Origin: a virus
Strand: one strand, 5' to 3'
IMG/VR virus record: IMGVR_UViG_3300042451_000603
Coordinates: 1 to 35,624 of that record
DNA length: 35,624 nt
Below are positions 30,335-35,624 of this stretch, in pieces. Every line of letters starts with the position of its first letter. The stretch's first letter is position 1. Under the pieces are notes generated by a model, which did no database searches, had not been told where the DNA came from, and worked only from the letters and a program-made list of their open reading frames with translations. A program made the translations under genes and the position numbers.

Positions 30335-30757
30335 TTATTTAAATTCAAATTTATTTTGATTCCAAAACTCTTTATCGGCTTCTCCAATTATATTATTAAT
30401 TTGAGAATATGTATTACTACCTAATATACCATCTTCCTGTAAGAAAGGGTATTTTTTTCCTGGTCCTAACATACCACTTTTATTAAGATATTTCTGAATA
30501 GTTAAAACATCATTATCTTTTTTTGTATTTTTAGATAAACCTTGGAGACCCATAGGCTTATATTTTAAAACAACCTTTTTCATCAATGTTAAATAATTTT
30601 GTGGAATTATTTGTTCATTAACCAATGGTTTTGCATCACCAAGTTTAGAATTCAATAATTTTGAGAAATTTTCGGTCATAACCTTCATTCCTCCGGTATG
30701 TTGCTCACGGATTGAATTTTTTTCTTCTTCCGTCAAATTGTTTAAAATGTGTTTCAT
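30335..30757 (-). CDS. Tagged protein with PG-binding-like C-terminus
   Basis: The 140-residue protein starts MKHILNNLTEEEKNSIREQH, with I-R-E-Q at residues 16-19. A second candidate V-N-E-Q lies near residue 48. The C-terminal half has DVLTIQKYLNKSGML and FLQEDGILGSNTYSQI, the pattern of a PG_binding_1 domain (the endolysin has DGIVGPGTW). It could bind the cell wall after delivery. The late-type box is at 30772-30779. Confidence 0.75.
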   Translation of the reverse strand: MKHILNNLTEEEKNSIREQHTGGMKVMTENFSKLLNSKLGDAKPLVNEQIIPQNYLTLMKKVVLKYKPMGLQGLSKNTKKDNDVLTIQKYLNKSGMLGPGKKYPFLQEDGILGSNTYSQINNIIGEADKEFWNQNKFEFK

Positions 30758-30771
30758 AATAATATTTTAAT

Positions 30772-30779
30772 AATAAATA
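30772..30779 (-). promoter_or_regulatory. Late-type promoter motif TATTTATT
   Basis: The minus strand reads GAGATATTTATTATTAAAAT, 14 bases before the start of the tagged gene at 30335-30757. Confidence 0.55.
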
Positions 30780-30797
30780 TCTCAATAATGATAAAAA

Positions 30798-31115
30798 CTA
30801 CCTACTGGTTAATTCACCCATAATTGCGGGAACCATATCTTTAAACAAAGAGATTTTCTTTTTGTGAAGTTCAATCATCTCACGAATATTCTCAACAAGT
30901 CTATTGACCTTATCATACTCGTCAGGAGTTAATAAAAATACTTCACGAGGTCTATTATCATAATCTCTTCCGGTTAATGGTGTGGTAAATTTAATCAAAC
31001 CAAAGTTTTTTCCCTCCTCTCGGTTGAAATAATATGGTGTAAGTCCTTCAGATTTGAATCTCACCAAATCCATACTTTTTATATTACTATCAATTAGTCG
31101 TCTTTCTTTTTTCAT
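30798..31115 (-). CDS. Hypothetical protein
   Basis: The 105-residue protein is basic at the N-terminus (MKKERRLIDSNIKSMDLVRF) with no ITE tag. A small beta domain follows (FGLIKFTTPLTGRDYDNRPR) and then a long helix (DEYDKVNRLVENIREMIELH). Its late-type box at 31131-31138 overlaps the final codons of the LRR gene upstream. Confidence 0.6.
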   Translation of the reverse strand: MKKERRLIDSNIKSMDLVRFKSEGLTPYYFNREEGKNFGLIKFTTPLTGRDYDNRPREVFLLTPDEYDKVNRLVENIREMIELHKKKISLFKDMVPAIMGELTSR

Positions 31116-31129
31116 ATTTTTTAATTTTA

Positions 31130-31630
31130 TTATAAATACACCTTACCTTTAACATCCACCATTTTTCTAATTTCCTCTTCAACATATATTTTTGATAATG
31201 GTGTAAATCTTAAATCCAAATGACCACCAACATATTTTAATTTACCAAGGTCTTCAAGTTTACTTGGAGATAAATACAAATTACCACCAACCGAAGTTAG
31301 ATTTCCAAGGTCTTCAAGTTTACTTCTAGTTAAATTCAAATCACCTCCAACCGAAGTTAGATTTCCAAGAGATTTTATATTACAATACGCCCAATTAAAT
31401 GAACCTCCAACCGAAGTTAGATTTCCAAGAGATTTAATACCACTTTCCTCCAAATCAACCCAACCTTCAACCGAAGTTAGATTCCCAAGGGATTGGTTGG
31501 TCTCAACTAAAAATAAACTTAAATTATCGGTAATAATATAAGGAGGATTACCCATCTTTTCCAAGAAATTTTGTAAATCATTCCATTTATTACTAAAAAA
31601 CGCAAAAGGAAGTTTCAATATCTTACTCAT
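31130..31630 (-). CDS. Untagged LRR protein
   Basis: The 166-residue protein starts MSKILKLPFAFFSNKWNDLQ. Its body aligns from ILKLPFAFF with the two tagged LRR proteins (ILRVPFAAFGNDWDVLQRFL), so it lacks precisely the tag. Five 20-residue repeats of the type S-L-G-N-L-T-S-V-G-G-x-L-x-L follow, forming a predicted beta-solenoid, and then the common C-cap (TPLSK, then VDVKGKVYL). The fifth repeat is degenerate (LGKLKYVGGHLDL). It overlaps the upstream gene by 8 bases and could be a decoy, cytosolic paralogue or regulator; the role is unknown. Confidence 0.75.
   Translation of the reverse strand: MSKILKLPFAFFSNKWNDLQNFLEKMGNPPYIITDNLSLFLVETNQSLGNLTSVEGWVDLEESGIKSLGNLTSVGGSFNWAYCNIKSLGNLTSVGGDLNLTRSKLEDLGNLTSVGGNLYLSPSKLEDLGKLKYVGGHLDLRFTPLSKIYVEEEIRKMVDVKGKVYL
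31131..31138 (-). promoter_or_regulatory. Late-type promoter embedded in LRR 3' end
   Basis: TATTTATA here is formed by the codons TAT TTA TAA of the terminal Y-L-stop of the LRR gene, and it precedes the gene at 30798-31115. Confidence 0.6.
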
Positions 31631-31934
31631 AATTAAACTTTAAGAAATCATCATATTGAACAATATTGTAAATACTTTTGAACCATTTTCCAACATAATG
31701 TTTTGAAGTGACATCCCCAATCGAAAAAAGACTGGATATTGTATTAATGGTTGAAGGATTAACATCCACTCTTGATACCCTACCTTCATAAGTGTAAACT
31801 CTAAATAGATAACCACTTAAATCAGTTTGATTTGAAGGTAGGATATAACACCTACCGCTATTATTTTTGGTATTCCTGAATTTAAATTCACGACCAATCT
31901 GACTATCAAGAAATTTATATACCAACTTTTCCAT
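31623..31934 (-). CDS. Hypothetical protein
   Basis: The 103-residue mixed alpha/beta protein has a basic centre (REFKFRNTKNNSGRCY) and the C-terminal segment HYVGKWFKSIYNIVQYDDFL. It overlaps the untagged LRR gene by 8 bases. No family recognised. Confidence 0.6.
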   Translation of the reverse strand: MEKLVYKFLDSQIGREFKFRNTKNNSGRCYILPSNQTDLSGYLFRVYTYEGRVSRVDVNPSTINTISSLFSIGDVTSKHYVGKWFKSIYNIVQYDDFLKFNYE

Positions 31935-31981
31935 ACCGGCAAAGATAATAAAAATAAAATTAAATGATAATAAAAAAAAAA

Positions 31982-33124
31982 TTATAGTTGTTGTAAATTT
32001 TCAGGAGGGTTTTTGAATATTACATAACTAAAACCACTTGTTCCAATTTTTTTAAGAATGTAATTTTCATTTTTAAAAATATAAATATTTTCATCATTAA
32101 CCTTTATGTCTCCGTTAAAAATAATGTAATCTACCGGTTTATCCTTATAATCTTTCATATTCCATACCTTTACAATATATTCTCCTGCATTTCTGATGAA
32201 TTCATCTGTTAATGGTTTAATTTGAGCAGATACTTTTTCGCCTTGTTTGTTTGTTATTTCAATATCTTGTCCGTCAGTCCTATCACTTTTCATACCAGAA
32301 CAGAATTGTTTAATATTTTCACGGGAATAGTTATAGGGTGATTTTGTTAGTTTTTCAATTACTTGGTTTTCCGTTTCAAAACCACGATTCAAAGATTTGA
32401 AATTAAGTTCTACCAATTTATTCAAATATTCACCTTTCATAAATAATTTTTCTGAATTATTAGTAATCCATTCTTTGAAGGTATCTAGTGTAATATTTTC
32501 AGGTTTATCAACATTGAGTTCTCCGGATGTATACCAATCGATAAGTTGTTTAATAACATTAGTATTCGCATTAAAATAATTTAAAATTGACCAAGTTTGT
32601 CCAGAAATATTTGTTCCTTCTATATTGATTAAACCTATCTCACTATCACATTCACCATTTTCATTGGTAAAACTATTTTTACCAAGGTTATCTTTATATA
32701 ATTTTTTTAATGTTTTTGTCATAAATGACGGAAACCCTGATTGATAAGTTTTTAACCATGTCCCATCTAATTTGGAACCACCATACTTAGTGGTAATAAC
32801 ACTTTTTAAATTATTAATTACATCTTTATCAATAATAGGTTTTCCATTTCTATTGAAATTTATTTTATCCAATGAAACTTTGAAAATATTTTTATTTGAA
32901 TCAATAAGATTAACAATCACATCTAATTCATTAACCTTAAGTTCATTAATATATTTAATATTCTTTGTAGAGATACCATTTATATAGAATATTTTGAATT
33001 GGTTATAATTGTCGCCCGGAAAAAAATCAGTGAATTCAACATCAATTTCAGTTGGAGGTTTAATTTCCAATTGGGTTTCATCCTTTAATGTGTCGAATTG
33101 TTCTTCAGTTATAGTAATTTTCAT
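31982..33124 (-). CDS. Tagged nuclease-like protein (PD-(D/E)xK-type, inferred)
   Basis: ATG 33124 gives 380 residues starting MKITITEEQFDTLKDETQ, an ITE-type tag. The C-terminal third contains GFETENQVIEKL (Glu250/252), KSDRTDGQDIEI (Asp284, Asp287) and VSAQIKP (Gln301-x-Lys303). This is the order E, D, Q-x-K seen in Mrr-like PD-(D/E)xK nucleases, which cut DNA using Mg2+. The middle region has a KTYQSGFPSFMTKTLKKLY segment of unknown role. If packaged with the genome it could attack host DNA on entry. Its late-type box is at 33129-33136. Confidence 0.6.
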   Translation of the reverse strand: MKITITEEQFDTLKDETQLEIKPPTEIDVEFTDFFPGDNYNQFKIFYINGISTKNIKYINELKVNELDVIVNLIDSNKNIFKVSLDKINFNRNGKPIIDKDVINNLKSVITTKYGGSKLDGTWLKTYQSGFPSFMTKTLKKLYKDNLGKNSFTNENGECDSEIGLINIEGTNISGQTWSILNYFNANTNVIKQLIDWYTSGELNVDKPENITLDTFKEWITNNSEKLFMKGEYLNKLVELNFKSLNRGFETENQVIEKLTKSPYNYSRENIKQFCSGMKSDRTDGQDIEITNKQGEKVSAQIKPLTDEFIRNAGEYIVKVWNMKDYKDKPVDYIIFNGDIKVNDENIYIFKNENYILKKIGTSGFSYVIFKNPPENLQQL

Positions 33125-33128
33125 ATTC

Positions 33129-33178
33129 AATAAATACTACGGATTTCAAAAAAACCCCTCGATAATGGAGGGGTTTTA
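33129..33178 (-). promoter_or_regulatory. Terminator-promoter cassette
   Basis: In minus-strand order this holds a terminator (33148-33178, CCCCTC/GAGGGG plus T7), then AAATCCGTAG and TATTTATT (33129-33136), which ends four bases before ATG 33124. The AAATCCGTAGTATTTAT block is identical to that upstream of 30244. Confidence 0.65.
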
Positions 33179-33266
33179 ACTTTTCAATTGGTTATAGGGA
33201 ACACCATCCCAAACAAACTTTCCCGAAGGTAATTTTTTTAACCAATAAACATAAATTCTTTTTCAT
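33176..33266 (-). pseudogene. Frameshifted mini-gene
   Basis: ATG 33264-33266 sits 13 bases after a late-type box (33280-33287) but gives only 24 residues. In another frame, starting two codons in, the sequence reads RIYVYWLKKLPSGKFVWDGV followed by PYNQLKS and a stop right before the terminator. Removing one A from the five-A run after ATG would join them into a 29-residue protein. It may be a broken gene, a sequencing error or programmed frameshifting. Confidence 0.55.
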
Positions 33267-33278
33267 AATATGATTTTA

Positions 33279-33824
33279 CTATAAATATACATCACCTCCA
33301 ACTTCTACCATTGAATGAATTTCTTTTCTGGTGTATTTTTTTGATAATGGTGTGTTTCTTAACATCAAATCACCTTCAACCGAAGTTAGGTTCCCGAGAG
33401 ATTGAATTTTACTACCTCCCAAATCCAAATAACCTTCAACCGAAGTTAAATTTCCAAGGTCTTTAATTTTACTATAATTCAAATTCAAATAACTTCCAAC
33501 CGAAGTTAGGTTCCCGAGAGATTGAATTCCACTACCTCTCAAATACAAATAACCTCCAACCGAAGTTAGATTTCCGAGAGATTGAATTTTACTACCTCCC
33601 AAATTCAAATAACCTCCAACCGAAATTAGATTTCCGAGAGATTGAATTTTACTACCACTTAAATCCAAATCATCCATAATCTCATAAGGAGGATTCCCTC
33701 TTCGTTCCAAAAATCTTTGTAATACATCCCAATCATTACCAAATGCGGCAAAAGGAACCCTTAATATCTGTTCCTCTTGTTCGGTTAATAATCTGTATTG
33801 ACGCTCGTTAATTATATATTTCAT
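33279..33824 (-). CDS. Tagged LRR protein, five repeats
   Basis: The 181-residue protein has the tag MKYIINERQYRLLTEQ, with L-T-E-Q at residues 13-16. The shared cap RVPFAAFGNDWDVLQRFLER and RGNPPYEIMDDLDL follows. Then come five 20-residue repeats (S-L-G-N-L-T-S-V-G-G-Y-L-x-L with S-K-I-Q) and the C-cap TPLSKKYTRKEIHSMVEVGG. A curved beta-solenoid for protein or glycan binding is predicted. The last codons contain a late-type promoter for the mini-gene downstream. A close paralogue with ten repeats lies at 34657-35502. Confidence 0.85.
   Translation of the reverse strand: MKYIINERQYRLLTEQEEQILRVPFAAFGNDWDVLQRFLERRGNPPYEIMDDLDLSGSKIQSLGNLISVGGYLNLGGSKIQSLGNLTSVGGYLYLRGSGIQSLGNLTSVGSYLNLNYSKIKDLGNLTSVEGYLDLGGSKIQSLGNLTSVEGDLMLRNTPLSKKYTRKEIHSMVEVGGDVYL
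33361..33660 (-). repeat. Tandem 60-bp coding repeats (five units)
   Basis: The 60-bp period with the conserved core AACCGAAGTTAG encodes the LRR units of the protein at 33279-33824. It is coding, not CRISPR. Confidence 0.9.
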
Positions 33825-33828
33825 AATT

Positions 33829-33902
33829 TATAAATATAATGGTTTTCAAAAAGGGGTTGGGTTCCGGACATAAAAAAACCCCTCAATAATGGAGGGGTTA
33901 TA
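33829..33902 (-). promoter_or_regulatory. Terminator-promoter cassette
   Basis: In minus-strand order this holds a terminator (33869-33902, CCCCTC/GAGGGG plus T7), GTCCGGAACCCAACCCC (33853-33870) and TATTTATA (33829-33836), which ends four bases before ATG 33824. It is the same architecture as at 30258-30331. Confidence 0.65.
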
Positions 33903-33919
33903 ATTAATATATTATGAAA

Positions 33920-34273
33920 TTATTTTCTTGGGTTTTTTTTCCAAACGGCCAATGGTCCGTATTCTTTTACCCATTGTGAATATGCTTCTTTACCACCTCT
34001 TCCCCACCATTGGTCAATTCCAGGGTACTTACTAGTAAGGTCTTCCCATTCTCCATCATTATCAAGGAAAAAATCAACATCAGTTTCATGATAATCATCA
34101 TCACTCCGTAAATAATCCGCCAATCGTTTACCAGTCGGTCGACCTTTAGAGTCTAAAGTCCTGTTTGGTTGTTTAACACCCGAACCATAAAACTCATTTT
34201 CATCTTGTTCTTTAATAACACGTCTAACAATTCTTGATAAATCGTTTTCCGTTAATCTAACTATTTTTTTCAT
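33920..34273 (-). CDS. Tagged protein of unknown function
   Basis: The 117-residue protein has a 23-residue tag with MKKIVRLTENDLSRIV and the end VIKEQ (I-K-E-Q at 20-23), identical in protein to the next gene upstream. The body is unrelated: acidic, with GRPTGKRLADYLRSDDDYHE and GIDQWWGRGGKEAYSQW. No enzyme motif. It lacks a clean TATTTAT box; the corresponding position is altered by the 3' end of the gene upstream. Confidence 0.75.
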   Translation of the reverse strand: MKKIVRLTENDLSRIVRRVIKEQDENEFYGSGVKQPNRTLDSKGRPTGKRLADYLRSDDDYHETDVDFFLDNDGEWEDLTSKYPGIDQWWGRGGKEAYSQWVKEYGPLAVWKKNPRK

Positions 34274-34293
34274 ATTAATTTGTTTTAATTTTA

Positions 34294-34593
34294 TTATCTT
34301 CTTACTTTGAATCCTCCAGTTGTTTCGGCGTACTTGTCATACATTTTCTTTGTTGCAACACACGATTTAGTATTACATTTGTTCATAAATTTCATAAATG
34401 ATTTATATTCATCAGGTCCAAAAGTTATTTCTTCTGAGTAGTCAGTTGGTTCATCAATTTCCATATCATCAGAATCAAACCATCTACCATCACCTCCTGA
34501 AGTAAATACGTTTCCGTCTTCATTTTGTTCTTTAATAACACGTCTAACGATTCTTGATAAATCATTTTCAGTTAATCTAACTATTTTTTTCAT
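34294..34593 (-). CDS. Tagged protein of unknown function
   Basis: The 99-residue protein has the same 23-residue tag as its downstream neighbour, then an unrelated acidic body (GRWFDSDDMEIDEPTDYSEE) and a small Cys-containing helical end (MKFMNKCNTKSCVATKKMYD). The late-type box is at 34625-34632, followed by a leader with tandem AATTAAAAC-like repeats. Packaging into the head is inferred. Confidence 0.75.
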   Translation of the reverse strand: MKKIVRLTENDLSRIVRRVIKEQNEDGNVFTSGGDGRWFDSDDMEIDEPTDYSEEITFGPDEYKSFMKFMNKCNTKSCVATKKMYDKYAETTGGFKVRR

Positions 34594-34624
34594 ATTAATT
34601 TGTTTTAATTTGTTTTAATTTTAT

Positions 34625-34632
34625 TATAAATA
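34625..34632 (-). promoter_or_regulatory. Late-type promoter TATTTATAATAAAA
   Basis: The minus strand reads CAATATATTTATAATAAAAT. The adjoining leader AATTAAAACAAATT occurs twice before the start at 34593 and is shared with the gene at 33920-34273. Confidence 0.65.
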
Positions 34633-34656
34633 TATTGAATTTCAAAAAAAAATGGA

Positions 34657-35502
34657 TTATAAAATTACCTTACCTCCAACTTCTACCATTGAACGGATTT
34701 CTTCTTCGGAATATTTTTTTGATAATGGTGTGTTTCTCAAATTCAAATCACCTTCAACCGAAGTTAGATTTCCAAGGTCTTCAATTTTACTTTCATATAA
34801 ACTCAAATAACCTCCAACCGAAGTTAGATTTCCGAGGGATTCAATTTTAGTAAATGCTAAACTCAAATAACCTCCAACCGAAGTTAGATTACCAAGGTCT
34901 TTAATTTTACTATTAAATAAATTCAAAAAACCTTCAACCGAAGTTAGGTTTCCAAGGTCTTCAATATTACTTTTATATAAATTCAAAAAACCTCCAACTG
35001 AAATCAAACTCCCAAGGGATTCGATTTTATTATTTTTCAAACTCAAATAACCTCCAACCGAAGTTAGATTACCAAGGTCTTCAACTTCACTATTCTCCAA
35101 ATACAAATCACCTTCAACCGAAGTTAGATTTCCGAGGGATTGAATTTTAGTATATTCTAAATTCAAATAACCTTCAACCGAAGTTAGATTTCCGAGGGAT
35201 TGAATTTTAGTAAATCTCAAATTCAAATAACCTCCAACCGAAGTTAAATCTCCAAGAGATTGAAGTTCACTATTCTCCAAATCCAAATAACCTTCAACCG
35301 AAGTTAAACTTCCAAGGGATTCAATTTTAGCGCTAAATAAATCCAAATTATCCATAATTTCATAAGGTGGATTTCCTCTTCGTTCCAAAAATCTTTGCAA
35401 TACATCCCAGTCATTACCAAAAGCCACAAAAGGAACCTTCAAGATGTCATTATCTTGTTCCAATAATAATTTATATTGATGTTCGTTAATTATATATCTC
35501 AT
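34657..35502 (-). CDS. Tagged LRR protein, ten repeats
   Basis: The 281-residue protein has the tag MRYIINEHQYKLLLEQ, with L-L-E-Q at 13-16, then the shared cap KVPFVAFGNDWDVLQRFLER. Ten 20-residue repeats follow (consensus L-G-N-L-T-S-V-[G/E]-G-Y-L-x-L-x-x-[T/S]-K-I-[Q/E/K]-[S/D]) and a C-cap TPLSKKYSEEEIRSMVEVGG. It is about twice the length of its paralogue at 33279-33824, due to repeat number alone. The late-type box at 35507-35514 overlaps the end of the next LRR gene upstream. Confidence 0.85.
   Translation of the reverse strand: MRYIINEHQYKLLLEQDNDILKVPFVAFGNDWDVLQRFLERRGNPPYEIMDNLDLFSAKIESLGSLTSVEGYLDLENSELQSLGDLTSVGGYLNLRFTKIQSLGNLTSVEGYLNLEYTKIQSLGNLTSVEGDLYLENSEVEDLGNLTSVGGYLSLKNNKIESLGSLISVGGFLNLYKSNIEDLGNLTSVEGFLNLFNSKIKDLGNLTSVGGYLSLAFTKIESLGNLTSVGGYLSLYESKIEDLGNLTSVEGDLNLRNTPLSKKYSEEEIRSMVEVGGKVIL
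34741..35340 (-). repeat. Tandem 60-bp coding repeats (ten units)
   Basis: Ten in-phase 60-bp units share the core AACCGAAGTTAGATT and encode the LRRs of the 281-residue protein. High DNA identity between units makes slippage or recombination likely. Confidence 0.9.
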
Positions 35503-35505
35503 AAC

Positions 35506-35624
35506 TTATAAATATACATTACCTCCAACTTCTACCATTGAACGGATTTCATCTTTGAAATATTTTCTTGATAATGGGGTGTATATTAAATCCAAACTAC
35601 CTCCAACCGAAGTTAGGTTCCCAA
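35506..35624 (-). CDS. LRR protein, C-terminal fragment (continues beyond window)
   Basis: Only the last 38 residues are inside the window: GNLTSVGGSLDLIYTPLSRK and then the C-cap EIRSMVEVGGNVYL. It is the fourth LRR paralogue in 4.5 kb. Its Y-L-stop codons (TAT TTA TAA) form the late-type promoter of the next gene. Confidence 0.85.
   Translation of the reverse strand, partial: GNLTSVGGSLDLIYTPLSRKYFKDEIRSMVEVGGNVYL
35507..35514 (-). promoter_or_regulatory. Late-type promoter embedded in LRR 3' end
   Basis: TATTTATA is formed by the terminal codons of the LRR fragment, and its end is four bases from the start of the ten-repeat LRR gene at 35502. Confidence 0.6.

Noticed and set aside
33125-33130. 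TTG start for the tagged nuclease-like gene
   Set aside because: It overlaps the promoter motif; ATG 33124 gives the canonical tag MKITITEEQF.
34741-35340. Regular 60-bp repeats that superficially resemble a CRISPR array
   Set aside because: The repeats are in frame and encode LRR units throughout; there are no constant repeats with unique spacers and no cas genes.
1-35624. tRNA or tmRNA genes
   Set aside because: No cloverleaf or tmRNA-like segment with a CCA end or tag-peptide frame was found by eye.
1-35624. Bacterial chromosome rather than phage
   Set aside because: Secreted GEVED and T9SS proteins, SmpB and cyclophilin would fit a bacterium. However, the many overlapping orphans, endolysin, RNA ligase, tags and late-type promoters fit a phage better. 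Without structural genes in the window this remains an inference.

Overview
The window reads as part of a large double-stranded DNA phage genome (or phage-derived contig) infecting a Bacteroidota host. Phage character is inferred from dense, small, often overlapping genes, a GH19 endolysin, holin-like membrane proteins, an Rnl1-type RNA ligase, a viral-type thymidylate synthase, and many orphan genes. No capsid, tail, terminase or polymerase gene is visible, so the assignment is an inference. A Bacteroidota host is suggested by the low GC content, the TATATTTGC promoter boxes next to start codons, the absence of strong Shine-Dalgarno sequences, and secreted proteins with GEVED, dockerin-like and type IX secretion (T9SS) sorting modules.

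Layout. 1-4800 (+): SPFH lipoprotein, RNA ligase, a run of small overlapping orphans, thymidylate synthase, a small lipoprotein. 4770-8490: mixed strands, with two tagged proteins and a WCTT-motif protein. 8519-15056 (-): a compact seven-gene surface/secretion operon with a CsgG-like outer-membrane protein, a barrel-like protein with 11-residue repeats, a T9SS cargo protein, a GEVED/dockerin-like protein and two small membrane proteins. 15130-18722 (+): endolysin, HExxH protein, orphans and a metallophosphoesterase. 18730-28072 (mostly -): small orphans, holin/spanin-like candidates, a secreted NucA-type nuclease, SmpB, a tagged lytic transglycosylase and a cyclophilin. 28136-35624 (-): an accessory block of tagged proteins, including a nuclease-like protein and four paralogous 20-residue (60-bp) leucine-rich repeat proteins.

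The most striking signal is a recurring N-terminal tag of about 13-23 residues on at least a dozen otherwise unrelated proteins. It has a hydrophobic start, then [N/T]-E, then a helix. In eight of the proteins it ends in [I/L]-x-E-Q, and [I/L]-x-E is the consensus cut by T4-type prohead proteases. I infer that the tag is a removable capsid-targeting sequence and that these proteins are packaged in the head and possibly ejected into the host. Cargo includes a transglycosylase, a PD-(D/E)xK-like nuclease, membrane proteins and LRR proteins. One LRR paralogue lacks the tag precisely, and two neighbouring genes share nearly identical tag DNA followed by unrelated bodies, so the tag behaves as a shuffled module.

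Two promoter-like classes are visible. TATATTTGC[A/T] (host-like) precedes several orphan or early-type genes, the RNA ligase gene and smpB. TATTTAT[A/T/C] precedes nearly all tagged genes, the endolysin, the surface operon and the holin-like genes, often only 5-7 bases before the start codon. The second class looks like a late promoter. In the accessory block, terminator-promoter cassettes separate genes, and some promoters are embedded in the last codons of the gene upstream.
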